Below, one piece after another: positions 7,783 through 15,533 of a stretch of 52,640 nt of DNA. The notes under the pieces were generated by a model. It did not search any database, was not told the origin of the DNA, and saw nothing but the letters and a program-made list of their open reading frames with translations. Source of the DNA: JANNNX01 sp031398745 (GTDB lineage: Bacteria > Actinomycetota > Acidimicrobiia > Acidimicrobiales > CADCSY01). The translations under genes and the position numbers were made by a program. The stretch is taken from contig JANNNX010000070.1 of assembly GCA_031398745.1 (NCBI GenBank), positions 1-52,640 on the forward strand, given 5' to 3'. How positions within the stretch are numbered: the first letter of the stretch is position 1; the number at the start of each line of letters is the position of its first letter.

Positions 7783-8562
7783 ATGACCGCTCCCGCCCGC
7801 CGGGCCTTCGGCTATTGGGCCGTCCGCTACCAGGCCGTGTGGCGCGCCGGACTGGTTGCCGGCGTCGTCGGGCCGACCATCTTCCTGGCCGTCATGGGCC
7901 TCGGTCTGGGGACGCTGGTCGACGACCAGGCGTCGTCGACCAGCTCGCTGGCGGGGGTGAGCTACCTCGACTTCATCGCCCCCGGCCTGCTGGCCGCCAC
8001 CACCTTGATGACCGCCACCGGCGATGCCACCTGGCCGGTGATGACGGCCATGAAGTGGGCCAAGACCTACCAGGCCCAGTTGGCCTCGCCCCTCGGGGTC
8101 GACGCCGTGCTCGGGGGCCACCTCCTGTTCATGGCTGCCCGCCTCGCTGCCACCAGTGCCATCTTCCTGGCGGTGATGGCGCTGTTCGGAGCGGTCAACA
8201 CGCCGCTCGCACTGTTGGCGGTGCCGGCCGCGGTGCTCACCGGCATGGCCTTCGCTCCAGCCATCGCCGCCTTCAGCGCCCTCCAGGACCGCGACCTGGG
8301 CCTCATCCTCTGGTACCGCTTCGGCGCGACCCCGCTGTTCCTCTTCTCGGGCGCGTTCTTCCCGCTGTCGCAACTGCCGATCGGCCTCGAGGTGCTGGCC
8401 TGGGTGCTCCCGCTGGCCCACGGGGTAGCGCTGTGTCGAGGTCTCAGCCTGGGCACCCTGGCGCTCGTCCCGGCGTTGGTCCACGTCGTCTACCTGGCGC
8501 TGTGGGGCGTGGCCGGGGTGGCGGCGGCCCGGGCCAGCTTCACCCGGCGGCTGGTCCGATGA
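7783..8562 (+). CDS. ABC-2 type transporter permease, first subunit
   Basis: This 259-residue integral membrane protein has about six hydrophobic segments and the ABC-2 permease pattern, including FSGAFFPLSQLP and LPLAHGVALCRG near the last helices. It should pair with the ATPase upstream and the second permease, whose ATG overlaps its stop codon (ATGA at 8559). The two permeases are diverged paralogues with equivalent motifs, indicating a heterodimeric membrane domain. Confidence 0.88.
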   Translation: MTAPARRAFGYWAVRYQAVWRAGLVAGVVGPTIFLAVMGLGLGTLVDDQASSTSSLAGVSYLDFIAPGLLAATTLMTATGDATWPVMTAMKWAKTYQAQLASPLGVDAVLGGHLLFMAARLAATSAIFLAVMALFGAVNTPLALLAVPAAVLTGMAFAPAIAAFSALQDRDLGLILWYRFGATPLFLFSGAFFPLSQLPIGLEVLAWVLPLAHGVALCRGLSLGTLALVPALVHVVYLALWGVAGVAAARASFTRRLVR

Positions 8563-9344
8563 TCGTGCTCAGCGCGCTCGGGTCGCGCCGGGCCGGTCGG
8601 GTCATCGAGCGCAACTATCGCTTCTACCGTCGGCAGTGGCTCATGTTCGCGTCGGGGCTGCTCGAGCCGGTCTTCTACCTGGGGACGGTCTCCCTCGGGA
8701 TCTCCCAGCTGGTCGGCGACGTGGAGGGACCGGGCGGCGAGCCCCTCTCCTACGTCGCCTTCGTGACCCCGGCCCTGCTGGCGGTCTCGGCCATGAACGG
8801 CGCCATCTTCGACGCCACCTTCGCCTTCTTCTTCAAGCTCAACTTCCAGAAGACCTACGACGCCATGCTGGCCACGCCGGTCGACCCGGCCGACATCGCC
8901 CTCGGCGAGATCGCCTGGGCCCAGCTCCGCAGCGGCATCTACGGCCTTGGCTTCATGGTGGTCATGGTGGCGGTGGGGGCCGTGCTCTCACCCTGGGCCC
9001 TGCTGGCGTGGCCGGCGTCGATCCTCATCGGCTTCGCCTTCGGAGCGGTGGGGATAGCCCTCACCTCCTTCATGCGGACCTGGCAGGACCTCGAGTACGT
9101 GAGCCTCGCTCTCCAACCCATGTTCCTGTGCTCGACCACCTTCTTCCCGCTCTCGACCTTCCCCCGACCGCTGCAGCTGCTGGTCGAGTGCACGCCGCTC
9201 TACCACGGGGTGGCGCTCATCCGGGGGCTCACGACCGGTGTCGTCGGCCTCGAGACCTTGGGCCACGCCGGCTACCTGCTGGTCCTCGGTGTCGGCGGCT
9301 TGGCCGTGGCGTCGGTGCGCCTCCAGCGCCTCATGGTGCGCTGA
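8559..9344 (+). CDS. ABC-2 type transporter permease, second subunit
   Basis: This 261-residue multi-pass membrane protein is the second permease of the exporter. It shows the same late motifs as its neighbour (CSTTFFPLSTFP, CTPLYHGVALIRG). The ATG at 8559 overlaps the stop of the first permease, giving translational coupling and probably equal amounts of both. A basic N-terminal segment (VIERNYRFYRRQ) precedes the first helix, as usual for this family. Confidence 0.88.
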   Translation: MIVLSALGSRRAGRVIERNYRFYRRQWLMFASGLLEPVFYLGTVSLGISQLVGDVEGPGGEPLSYVAFVTPALLAVSAMNGAIFDATFAFFFKLNFQKTYDAMLATPVDPADIALGEIAWAQLRSGIYGLGFMVVMVAVGAVLSPWALLAWPASILIGFAFGAVGIALTSFMRTWQDLEYVSLALQPMFLCSTTFFPLSTFPRPLQLLVECTPLYHGVALIRGLTTGVVGLETLGHAGYLLVLGVGGLAVASVRLQRLMVR

Positions 9345-9411
9345 GCGCCCACCGGGGGCGGGCCTGGCAGGTGTCCACCGCGGCGTCGAGCCGGAGGGCC
9401 ACGCTGGTGGG

Positions 9412-10350
9412 GTGTCCGACGTCGACCGCAACCAGCTCGGGGGGCCGGCCGCACCGCTGACCACCGATGCCTGGGCTGCGGCGGCCGAGCTCCAGGCCGA
9501 GCTGCTGGCCGAGGTCGACGCCGAGATGGCGGCCCGCCTAGCGGAGGTGGCGGCCGAGCGCGCCGCCCTGCGCCAGGAGGCGCGGACGCTGGTCGCCCAG
9601 GCCGAGGCCCGGGAGCGGGCGGCCGAGGCCCGGGAGGCCGAGGCCATCGAGCGCGAGCGCCGGGCGATCGAGCGGGAGGCGGCCGCCGAGGCCGGGCAGG
9701 CGTCGCTGGCCGAGCTGGTGGCCGCGCTCCAGGTACAGGTCGAGCGCCTGACCTCGACCGCGACTCCGTCGCCCCGCGCCGCCGCACCCGTCGCGGCGGC
9801 CCCGGGGTCGGTCGTGGACGCCCCCCAGCCCCGGCACCGACGGTCGATCGCCTCTCAGATCGGCTTCCTGGCCTTCGTGGCCCTGGCCCTGGCGATCTTC
9901 GTGCGGGCGTTCGTGGCCGAGGCCTTCGCGGTGCCGACCACCTCCATGGCCCCCCAGCTCGAGAGCCACGACACGATCGTCGTGTCGAAGCTGTCCTACG
10001 TCTTTTCGGCACCCCGGAGGGGCGACGTCGTGGTGTTCGAGTCGCCACTGACCCCGACCCAGTACCCGGTCCTGGTCAAGCGAGTCGTGGGACTCCCCGG
10101 CGAGACGGTCGAAGCCCAGGGCGGGCAGGTACTGGTCGATGGCCAGCCGCTCGACGAGAGCTACCTGGCCGACGGTGTGGTCACCGACGACTTCGGTCCG
10201 GTGACGCTGGGTGACGACCAGTGGTGGGTCATGGGCGATAACCGGCCGGGCTCAGGCGACAGCCGGACGTTCGGGCCGATCAGCCGCGCCGCGGTGATCG
10301 GTGAGGCCGTGATCCGGGCCTGGCCGCCCACCCGACTCTCGTTCTTCTGA
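9412..10350 (+). CDS. lepB: Signal peptidase I with N-terminal coiled-coil extension
   Basis: This 312-residue protein contains a complete type I signal peptidase, which cleaves leader peptides on the outer face of the membrane. The catalytic serine is Ser178 in PTTSMAPQ and the general base is Lys223 in VLVKRVVGLPGE; the MGDNRPGSGDSR box follows. One membrane helix lies at about 147-166. Residues 24-116 form a long Ala/Glu/Arg-rich coiled coil ahead of that helix, on the cytoplasmic side, which ordinary SPase I lacks. The GTG at 9412 is preferred because longer reading would enter the permease gene. The gene follows the exporter operon by 67 bp. Confidence 0.85.
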   Translation: MSDVDRNQLGGPAAPLTTDAWAAAAELQAELLAEVDAEMAARLAEVAAERAALRQEARTLVAQAEARERAAEAREAEAIERERRAIEREAAAEAGQASLAELVAALQVQVERLTSTATPSPRAAAPVAAAPGSVVDAPQPRHRRSIASQIGFLAFVALALAIFVRAFVAEAFAVPTTSMAPQLESHDTIVVSKLSYVFSAPRRGDVVVFESPLTPTQYPVLVKRVVGLPGETVEAQGGQVLVDGQPLDESYLADGVVTDDFGPVTLGDDQWWVMGDNRPGSGDSRTFGPISRAAVIGEAVIRAWPPTRLSFF

Positions 10351-10415
10351 GCACCCCCGGGTTTCGCAGGCGCCCAGCTGGACGGGTGTCGAAAGTGGGC
10401 CTACAGTTTCGATCG

Positions 10416-10433
10416 ATGTGACAGACGTCACAT
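10416..10433. promoter_or_regulatory. Palindrome upstream of second substrate-binding protein
   Basis: ATGTGAC-AGAC-GTCACAT is a perfect 7-bp inverted repeat with a 4-bp spacer, ending 26 bp before the chosen GTG start. Its half-site resembles that of the 3624-3642 palindrome (ATGTRAC), with one base less spacing. It argues against using the upstream in-frame GTG at 10418, which lies inside the palindrome. Confidence 0.65.
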
Positions 10434-10459
10434 TGGCAATCGAGCACGGGGGGACCGTG

Positions 10460-12082
10460 GTGGAAAGCACGCAGAGGCGGACGCGTCGGCGGTGGACCAA
10501 CGGGATCGTGGCCACCTGGGCGGTGCTGGCCCTGGTGGCCGGCGCCTGCGGTGGCGACGACGACAGCGACGACACATCGGACACATCCGACACCACCGAA
10601 GTGGCCGGCGACCCGACGGGCACCTTCACCTACGGCTCGTCGATGGCACTGAGCTCGTTCGACCCGGCCAAGGGATCGGGGGCCACCGGGGTGGTCTTCC
10701 AGCGGCCGATGTTCGACACGCTGGTCGACAACTCGTCTCCCGACGGCACCCTCGAGGGTGCCCTGGCCGAGAGCTGGGAGGTCTCCTCCGACGGGCTGAC
10801 CGTCACCCTCAGCCTGCGGGAGGGGGTCACCTTCACCGACGGGACGCCGTTCACGGCCGACGTCGTGCGCGAGAACATCGTGCGGCTGGTCACCACCCCC
10901 GGCAACACCCAGCGCGCCTACCAGGACGTGGCCCTCGAGCCCGACGGTACGACGCCCAAGGTCGAGGCGGTGGATGACACCACCGTCGAGTTCACGTTGG
11001 CGGTGACCAGCCCGACCTTCGTCAACGGCCTGGGCGGCCGAGGGGGAATGATGGTCAGCCCCGGCTCGTTCGCCGACGTCGACGCCAACCCGGTGGGCAC
11101 CGGTCCCTACGTCTACGACGCGGCCCGCTCGGTGCGGGGCGACCGGTACGTGTACACCCTCAACGAGGACTTCTGGGACCCGTCCCAGCAGGGTGTGGAG
11201 GAGCTCGTCATCCGCGAGCTCACCGACCCCAGCGCGCGTCAGAACGCGCTGCTGACCGGCGAGATCGATGCCACCACCGTCGAGGGCAGCGGCGCCGCGC
11301 AGGTCGAGAGCGGTGGCTTCACCATCCTTCCCCGGGCATCCGCCATGTGGACGATGTTGATCATGGACCGCGAGGGCGACGTCGTGCCCGCCCTGGGCGA
11401 CGTCCGGGTGCGCCAGGCGCTGGCCTACGCGGCAGACCGCGAGGGCTTCGTGAACTCGGTGCTCTTCGGCTACGGCGAGGCGTCCTCCCAGCTCTACAGC
11501 GAGGGCCAGCTCGGCCATGACCCCGAGCTCGACGACCGCTACGAGCTCGACCTGGTCAAGGCCAAGGAGCTGCTGGCCGAGGCTGGCTACCCCGATGGCT
11601 TCACCTTCAAGGCGGCCTCCATCGCCCCGCTGGCCCAGGGCATCACTGCCTTCCAGGGGTTCTTCGAGGAGATCGGCGTCACCATGGAGATCACCAACGT
11701 CGACCCGTCCCAGTACAGCGCGGTGTCGGAGGGGACCGAGTACCAGGTCTTCATCGCCCCGTTCCCCCAGAGCGACCCGATCGTTCAGTCCGGCAACTGG
11801 TTCGGCAAGAGCCCGACCACCGGCCAGTACGCCCCGCAGAACGGCTACAAGAACGAGGATGTCGACATGGTCGAGATCCAGACTCGGGCCAAGGAGGTGG
11901 TCGACACCTCGAAGCGGGGACCGGTCTCGGTCGAGTTCGCCGAGACGGTGCTGGAGGAGGCCTACGCGGTGGTGGCAGCCCACAGCCAGACGCTGGCGGC
12001 CTACGGCGACAACGTCACCGACTTCGAGTGGGGTCAGTTCGACCCCGACCCGAACCTGCGAGGGGTGAGGGTCGAGAGCTGA
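10460..12082 (+). CDS. ABC transporter substrate-binding lipoprotein (SBP_bac_5), paralogue
   Basis: This 540-residue receptor has a basic N-terminus, a hydrophobic stretch and a lipobox AGAC ending at Cys30, followed by an Asp/Ser/Thr-rich linker. It shares blocks with the paralogue at 3678-5231 (LREGVTFTDGTPF, GTGPYVYDAARS, DPSARQNALLTGEID, VRQALAYAADREGF), so a duplication is likely. The GTG at 10460 has a G-rich ribosome-binding stretch 7 bp upstream; the adjacent GTG at 10457 is equally possible. No permease or ATPase genes accompany it. A hairpin terminator follows at 12097-12134. Confidence 0.9.
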   Translation: MESTQRRTRRRWTNGIVATWAVLALVAGACGGDDDSDDTSDTSDTTEVAGDPTGTFTYGSSMALSSFDPAKGSGATGVVFQRPMFDTLVDNSSPDGTLEGALAESWEVSSDGLTVTLSLREGVTFTDGTPFTADVVRENIVRLVTTPGNTQRAYQDVALEPDGTTPKVEAVDDTTVEFTLAVTSPTFVNGLGGRGGMMVSPGSFADVDANPVGTGPYVYDAARSVRGDRYVYTLNEDFWDPSQQGVEELVIRELTDPSARQNALLTGEIDATTVEGSGAAQVESGGFTILPRASAMWTMLIMDREGDVVPALGDVRVRQALAYAADREGFVNSVLFGYGEASSQLYSEGQLGHDPELDDRYELDLVKAKELLAEAGYPDGFTFKAASIAPLAQGITAFQGFFEEIGVTMEITNVDPSQYSAVSEGTEYQVFIAPFPQSDPIVQSGNWFGKSPTTGQYAPQNGYKNEDVDMVEIQTRAKEVVDTSKRGPVSVEFAETVLEEAYAVVAAHSQTLAAYGDNVTDFEWGQFDPDPNLRGVRVES

Positions 12083-12096
12083 GGGACTCGGCCAGA

Positions 12097-12134
12097 GCGG
12101 TGAGGGGGCCAGGGTGACCCGGCCCCCTCACCGC
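12097..12134. terminator. Strong 14-bp stem hairpin between convergent genes
   Basis: GCGGTGAGGGGGCC (12097-12110) pairs perfectly with GGCCCCCTCACCGC (12121-12134) across a 10-base loop. There is no T tract, as is common in GC-rich genomes. It lies between a substrate-binding protein gene ending at 12082 and a convergent gene ending at 12184, and could serve both directions. Confidence 0.75.
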
Positions 12135-12183
12135 GTGCCCCCTCGACGCGGCCGCCGGTCGGGACACCGGCCGACACACCGGC

Positions 12184-13035
12184 TCAGCGCGATGCGGTCG
12201 GGTGCTCGGGGTGCTCCACGGCGTCGATGGCGCTGAACGTCCGGCACACCTCGGCAAGTCGTTCGTCGTCGCCCGGGTGGGTGAGCACCGCGGTGGTGAC
12301 CGCCCCCTCGGCCTCGGCCGGCGCGCCGCCGCCTGCCAGCTCCTCGATCATGCAGGCCGCGAGCCGGTCGGCCAGGGTGCGGGCGCCGAGCTCGCCGGTC
12401 TCGGGGAGCACCACGGCGAAGTGGTGGCCGCGCCCGTCCCAGGCGTGCACCGGGTGGTCGACGGTGCGTACCGACGACCGCAGCACCTCGCCCAGCCGGT
12501 GCACCACGGCCCGGCGCCGCCGCCGGGGCAGGGTGGCGAGCGCCTCGCTCTGGACCTCGACCGACACCAGCGAGAAGAGCGTCCGGTAGCGGGCGGCCCG
12601 GGTGACCTCGAGGTCGGTGACCATGAGGAGGTGGCGGGCGTTGCCGAGGCCAGTGGCGTCGTCGACCTCGTCGTTGGCGTCGAGCTTGGTCAGCGAGCGG
12701 CGCAGCTCGTGGTTGGCCAGCCCGCCGACCACACCGAAGGCGAGGTAGGCCGCCCCCCGGACGAGGACGAGATCACGGAAGCTGGCCCCGCCGATGGCGT
12801 CGGTGGCCGGCTGGCGCATGGCCGCGTACACCGCAGTGGCGAGCACGGCCGCGGCCGCGCCACCCCACCCGTCGCGCCAGACCAGCGCGAGGAACACCGG
12901 CACGTAGAGAGCGACGGCCACCACCTCGACCGTGTCGATGCCCCGGACGAGCATGACCACCACCGTCAGGGTCAGGACGGCCAGGCCGCTGAGGGTCACC
13001 AGTCGACGGGCTCGTCGGTACCCAGCGCTCCCCAT
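12184..13035 (-). CDS. Membrane protein with degenerate GGDEF-like domain
   Basis: This 283-residue protein has several hydrophobic segments in its first ~110 residues, then a C-terminal domain that begins like a GGDEF domain (DDATGLGNARHLLMV, residues 125-139, resembling D-TGLPNRR). The active-site loop is not GGDEF: the equivalent position reads GRGHHF at 201-206, so it is unlikely to make cyclic di-GMP. It may be a degenerate sensor or receiver. I choose the ATG at 13035, because a longer frame would overlap the divergent gene at 13085. It has a short divergent promoter region of 49 bp. Confidence 0.7.
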   Translation of the reverse strand: MGSAGYRRARRLVTLSGLAVLTLTVVVMLVRGIDTVEVVAVALYVPVFLALVWRDGWGGAAAAVLATAVYAAMRQPATDAIGGASFRDLVLVRGAAYLAFGVVGGLANHELRRSLTKLDANDEVDDATGLGNARHLLMVTDLEVTRAARYRTLFSLVSVEVQSEALATLPRRRRRAVVHRLGEVLRSSVRTVDHPVHAWDGRGHHFAVVLPETGELGARTLADRLAACMIEELAGGGAPAEAEGAVTTAVLTHPGDDERLAEVCRTFSAIDAVEHPEHPTASR

Positions 13036-13084
13036 GGCCGCCGAAGCGTAGGTCGTCCACCGCACCCGGCCGTAGGATCGCGGG

Positions 13085-13543
13085 GTGCCGCTCGTCCTGC
13101 GGTCCCGACTCGCCCTCCTGGGCCTGCTCGGCGTGCTGCTCCTCCCGGTCGTGACCTCGTCGATGCGGGGGCTGACCCACGTCCTGACCTGTCGGGAGTC
13201 GGCCGGCGTCCCGTTCACCGTGTCGGTGCCCGAGCGCGGCGCCCCGGTCGTCGCCAGCGGCATCACCACCACCGCCGGCGAGGCCAGCCCGCAGGTCTGC
13301 GGCGGGCTCAGCCTCGACCTGGCCGTCGGACGGGTCGATGACCGGCACCTCCGGGTGATCCTGCCCATCACCAACACCACCCCCTACGGCTGGCGGGGGA
13401 CGGTCGAGCTGACGGTGGGTTCCCAGACCCTGCCGGTGGCCATCGGTGCCATCCCGGCCCGGGGGACCCGGGTCGAGAGCGTGTCGATCGAGGTCGAGCC
13501 CGGAGCCCGGGAGATCGCGGGGAGCTTGCTGGTCGGGCCCTGA
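13085..13543 (+). CDS. Hypothetical secreted or membrane-anchored protein
   Basis: This 152-residue protein of unknown function starts with GTG and a hydrophobic N-terminal segment (RLALLGLLGVLLLPVV) that is a signal peptide or anchor. The rest reads as a small beta-rich exported domain, with two cysteines (in LTCRES and PQVCGG) that could form a disulfide. No catalytic motif is visible. It is divergent from the GGDEF-like gene and converges on the coiled-coil gene 21 bp away. Confidence 0.6.
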   Translation: MPLVLRSRLALLGLLGVLLLPVVTSSMRGLTHVLTCRESAGVPFTVSVPERGAPVVASGITTTAGEASPQVCGGLSLDLAVGRVDDRHLRVILPITNTTPYGWRGTVELTVGSQTLPVAIGAIPARGTRVESVSIEVEPGAREIAGSLLVGP

Positions 13544-13564
13544 GGTGCCGGACGGTGGCCCGAA

Positions 13565-14356
13565 CTAGGCCAGCAGTAGGAGCGATGCGCCGAGCGTGCC
13601 GGCGGCGGCCACCATCGCGAAGGGCACCAGCTGGGCTACCCGCTGCAGGAGCCGACGGCGACCCCGACGATCGGGGACCAGATCGTCGAGGTCGCGGAGG
13701 GCTGCCGGGTCGACTCGGGGAGGGGCGCCGTCGAGGTCGATCACCTCGCCCTCGACGGCGCGGCCGGCGGCGACCGGCGCGGATCGAGGGGAGGTGTCAC
13801 CGGAGCGCCGGGCACCGGCGGCCACCAGGTCGATCACCGACGCCTCGGTGAGGTCGAGCACGGGCTCATGGACGGTCGCTCGGGTGGCGGTGGCAAGGAG
13901 GATGTCGGCATCGGCGGCCGCCACCGATCGGATGTGGGCAGCGTCGGATTCGGCGTTGCTCAGCACGGTTCGGGCCTTGACCTCGGCCGAGGTGACGACC
14001 ACGAGGCGTTCGGCCCGGGCCTCGAGCAGGACCCGCTCGGCCGCGGCCTGGGCCCGGGCTACCAGCGCGGCGGCCTCCGCCGCTGCCCGGGCCCGGACCT
14101 CGGCTGCCTGGTCGAGGGCGTGGGCCCGCACGTGGGCGGCCTGGGTCTCGGCCTCGACCAGGACCCGGCGGCGACGTTGGTCGGTGTCGCGCTCGACCGA
14201 TCGGCGGTGGCCGTCGGCTGCTTGGCGGGCATCGTCGAGGATGCGGCACGCCTCGGCGTCGGCCTCGGCCAGGACCTCGACCTGGACGCGGGTGGCGTGT
14301 TCCCAGAGGCGGCCGAGCACGGCCGGGGTGTCGAGGGTCGACCGAGCGTCAGCCAT
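13565..14356 (-). CDS. Alanine-rich coiled-coil protein with C-terminal membrane anchor
   Basis: This 263-residue protein is mostly a long Ala/Arg/Glu-rich helix (about residues 15-150) resembling DivIVA/ATP-synthase-b-like stalks, followed by a flexible acidic region and a terminal hydrophobic segment (VPFAMVAAAGTLGASLLLLA). It is probably a tail-anchored scaffold at the inner membrane. The ATG at 14356 is chosen; it overlaps the end of the SURF1 gene by 8 bp, so the two are likely cotranscribed. The low-complexity sequence prevents a firm family assignment. Confidence 0.65.
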   Translation of the reverse strand: MADARSTLDTPAVLGRLWEHATRVQVEVLAEADAEACRILDDARQAADGHRRSVERDTDQRRRRVLVEAETQAAHVRAHALDQAAEVRARAAAEAAALVARAQAAAERVLLEARAERLVVVTSAEVKARTVLSNAESDAAHIRSVAAADADILLATATRATVHEPVLDLTEASVIDLVAAGARRSGDTSPRSAPVAAGRAVEGEVIDLDGAPPRVDPAALRDLDDLVPDRRGRRRLLQRVAQLVPFAMVAAAGTLGASLLLLA

Positions 14357-15191
14357 CCGACAAGCCTGCCGTCCCCGGGGCCCCCGACGGGGGACCCTCA
14401 CCGAGGCCGGGGCTGACGATCGGTCGCCGTCGGCGCTGGCCACGGACGGTGCGGACGAGCAGGAGGGGGTAGCCCACGAGCACCACCGCGGTGAACGCGA
14501 ACCACTGGACGGCGTAGCCGAGGTGGGGCCCCTCGGACTGGTCCGGGAGGTCGAGCAGCTGGGGGGCGGCCGGGCCCGGGGCCGGCGACTGCTCGGTGAG
14601 CTGGAGGTAGAGCGGCAGGAGGTCGCCGTCGATCTGCTGCTGGAGGCGGCCGAGGTCGACTCGGGCGATCTGGCGGAGCCGGCCTTCGGCCGGGTCGCGG
14701 GGGCCGATCCCCTCGCGCCGCTGGGTGGGGAAGAGCAGACCGGTGACGGTGACGACCCCGTCGGGCGGCTGCGCTGCCTCCTGGGTGGCGTCGAGGTCGG
14801 GGGTGTTGAAGGGGAGGAAGCCGCGCTGGACGATGAGCACCGAGCCGTCGTCGAGCACCAGCGGGGTCAGGACGTGGTAGCCGGGGGCGCCGTCGAGGCT
14901 GCGGTTGGCGACCAGCACCTCGTCGGTCACCCGGTAGCGGCCGGTGGCGGTGGCCGAGCGGTAGCGGAGGTCTTCGGCCGCCGGGTCGCCGATGGCGATC
15001 GACGGGTCGATCAGCTCCTCGACCGGCCGAGGGGTGGCGTCGGATCGGGCGGCGATGGCCTGGTTGCGGGCCTGCCTCTCGTCCAGTCGGTCGAGCTGCC
15101 AGAGGCCGAGGTTGACGAAGGCGACCACCGTCACCAGGGCCAGGAGGTGGCCGGCGAGCCACTTCGGGCGGAGGAGCGACCGGGCGGCCAT
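14349..15191 (-). CDS. SURF1 family cytochrome oxidase biogenesis protein
   Basis: This 280-residue membrane protein matches actinobacterial SURF1, which helps assemble heme-a-containing cytochrome c oxidase. Visible features are the N-terminal helix ending in VNLGLWQLDRLDERQARN, the central YRVTDEVLVANRSLDGAPGYHVLTPL split over the periplasmic domain, and a second helix near the C-terminus (YAVQWFAFTAVVLVGYPLLLV). Two-helix topology and length fit the family. It suggests an aerobic respiratory chain with an aa3-type oxidase encoded elsewhere. Confidence 0.88.
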   Translation of the reverse strand: MAARSLLRPKWLAGHLLALVTVVAFVNLGLWQLDRLDERQARNQAIAARSDATPRPVEELIDPSIAIGDPAAEDLRYRSATATGRYRVTDEVLVANRSLDGAPGYHVLTPLVLDDGSVLIVQRGFLPFNTPDLDATQEAAQPPDGVVTVTGLLFPTQRREGIGPRDPAEGRLRQIARVDLGRLQQQIDGDLLPLYLQLTEQSPAPGPAAPQLLDLPDQSEGPHLGYAVQWFAFTAVVLVGYPLLLVRTVRGQRRRRPIVSPGLGEGPPSGAPGTAGLSDG

Positions 15192-15240
15192 GCTGATCGG
15201 ACGCTACGACCGGCGCTACGGGGCACGGGCATCGGCACTC

Positions 15241-15305
15241 GGGCTCCGGGGCACTCGGGCTCCGGAGCACTGGGGCTCCGGGGCACTGGGGCACTGGGGC
15301 TCACC
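15241..15305. repeat. Tandem 16-bp minisatellite
   Basis: Three near-identical 16-mers based on GGGCTCCGGGGCACTG run from 15241 to 15288, followed by a half unit (GGGCACTG) and the start of another (GGGCTCACC). A degenerate unit precedes them. The array lies between SURF1 and xseB, upstream of SURF1. Copy number is likely to vary between strains; no function is visible. Confidence 0.8.
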
Positions 15306-15311
15306 AATGGC

Positions 15312-15533
15312 TCAGGTCCCGGTTGGCGCCTCGTCCCCGAGGGCGGCGACCACCTGCTCGACCTGGAGCCGGGCGCCGGCGATCCGGGCCCGGCAGAGCT
15401 GCACCAGCTGGTGGGCCCGAGCGACCTCGGCGGCGAGGGTGTCGACATCGAGGTCGTCGGCGTCGAGCCGGCGCAGGATCGACTCGAGCTCGTCGAGGGC
15501 CTGGGCGTAGGGCAGCTCGGTGGCGTCGCTCAC
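15312..15533 (-). CDS. xseB: Exodeoxyribonuclease VII small subunit
   Basis: This 73-residue protein has the XseB pattern: YAQALDELESILRRLDADDLDVDTLAAEVARA split across two helices, ending near ARIAGARLQVEQV. The small subunit packs along the long helices of XseA to form the nuclease that degrades single-stranded DNA. The GTG start overlaps the xseA stop (GTGA), so the two subunits are translationally coupled. Length matches the family (~70-80 residues). Confidence 0.9.
   Translation of the reverse strand: MSDATELPYAQALDELESILRRLDADDLDVDTLAAEVARAHQLVQLCRARIAGARLQVEQVVAALGDEAPTGT

Noticed and set aside
6145..8484. Long open frame on the minus strand opposite the amidohydrolase and ABC exporter genes (~780 residues)
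   Set aside because: It is antisense to well-supported genes, has composition of a GC-rich shadow frame (Gly/Pro/Gln/Arg/Asp-rich repeats) and no recognisable domain.
10418..10459. Earlier GTG start for the second substrate-binding protein
   Set aside because: It would start inside the palindrome at 10416-10433 and lengthen the signal peptide with uncharacteristic residues.
15241..15305. CRISPR array
   Set aside because: Units are 16 bp and directly adjacent with no spacers; there are no cas genes nearby.
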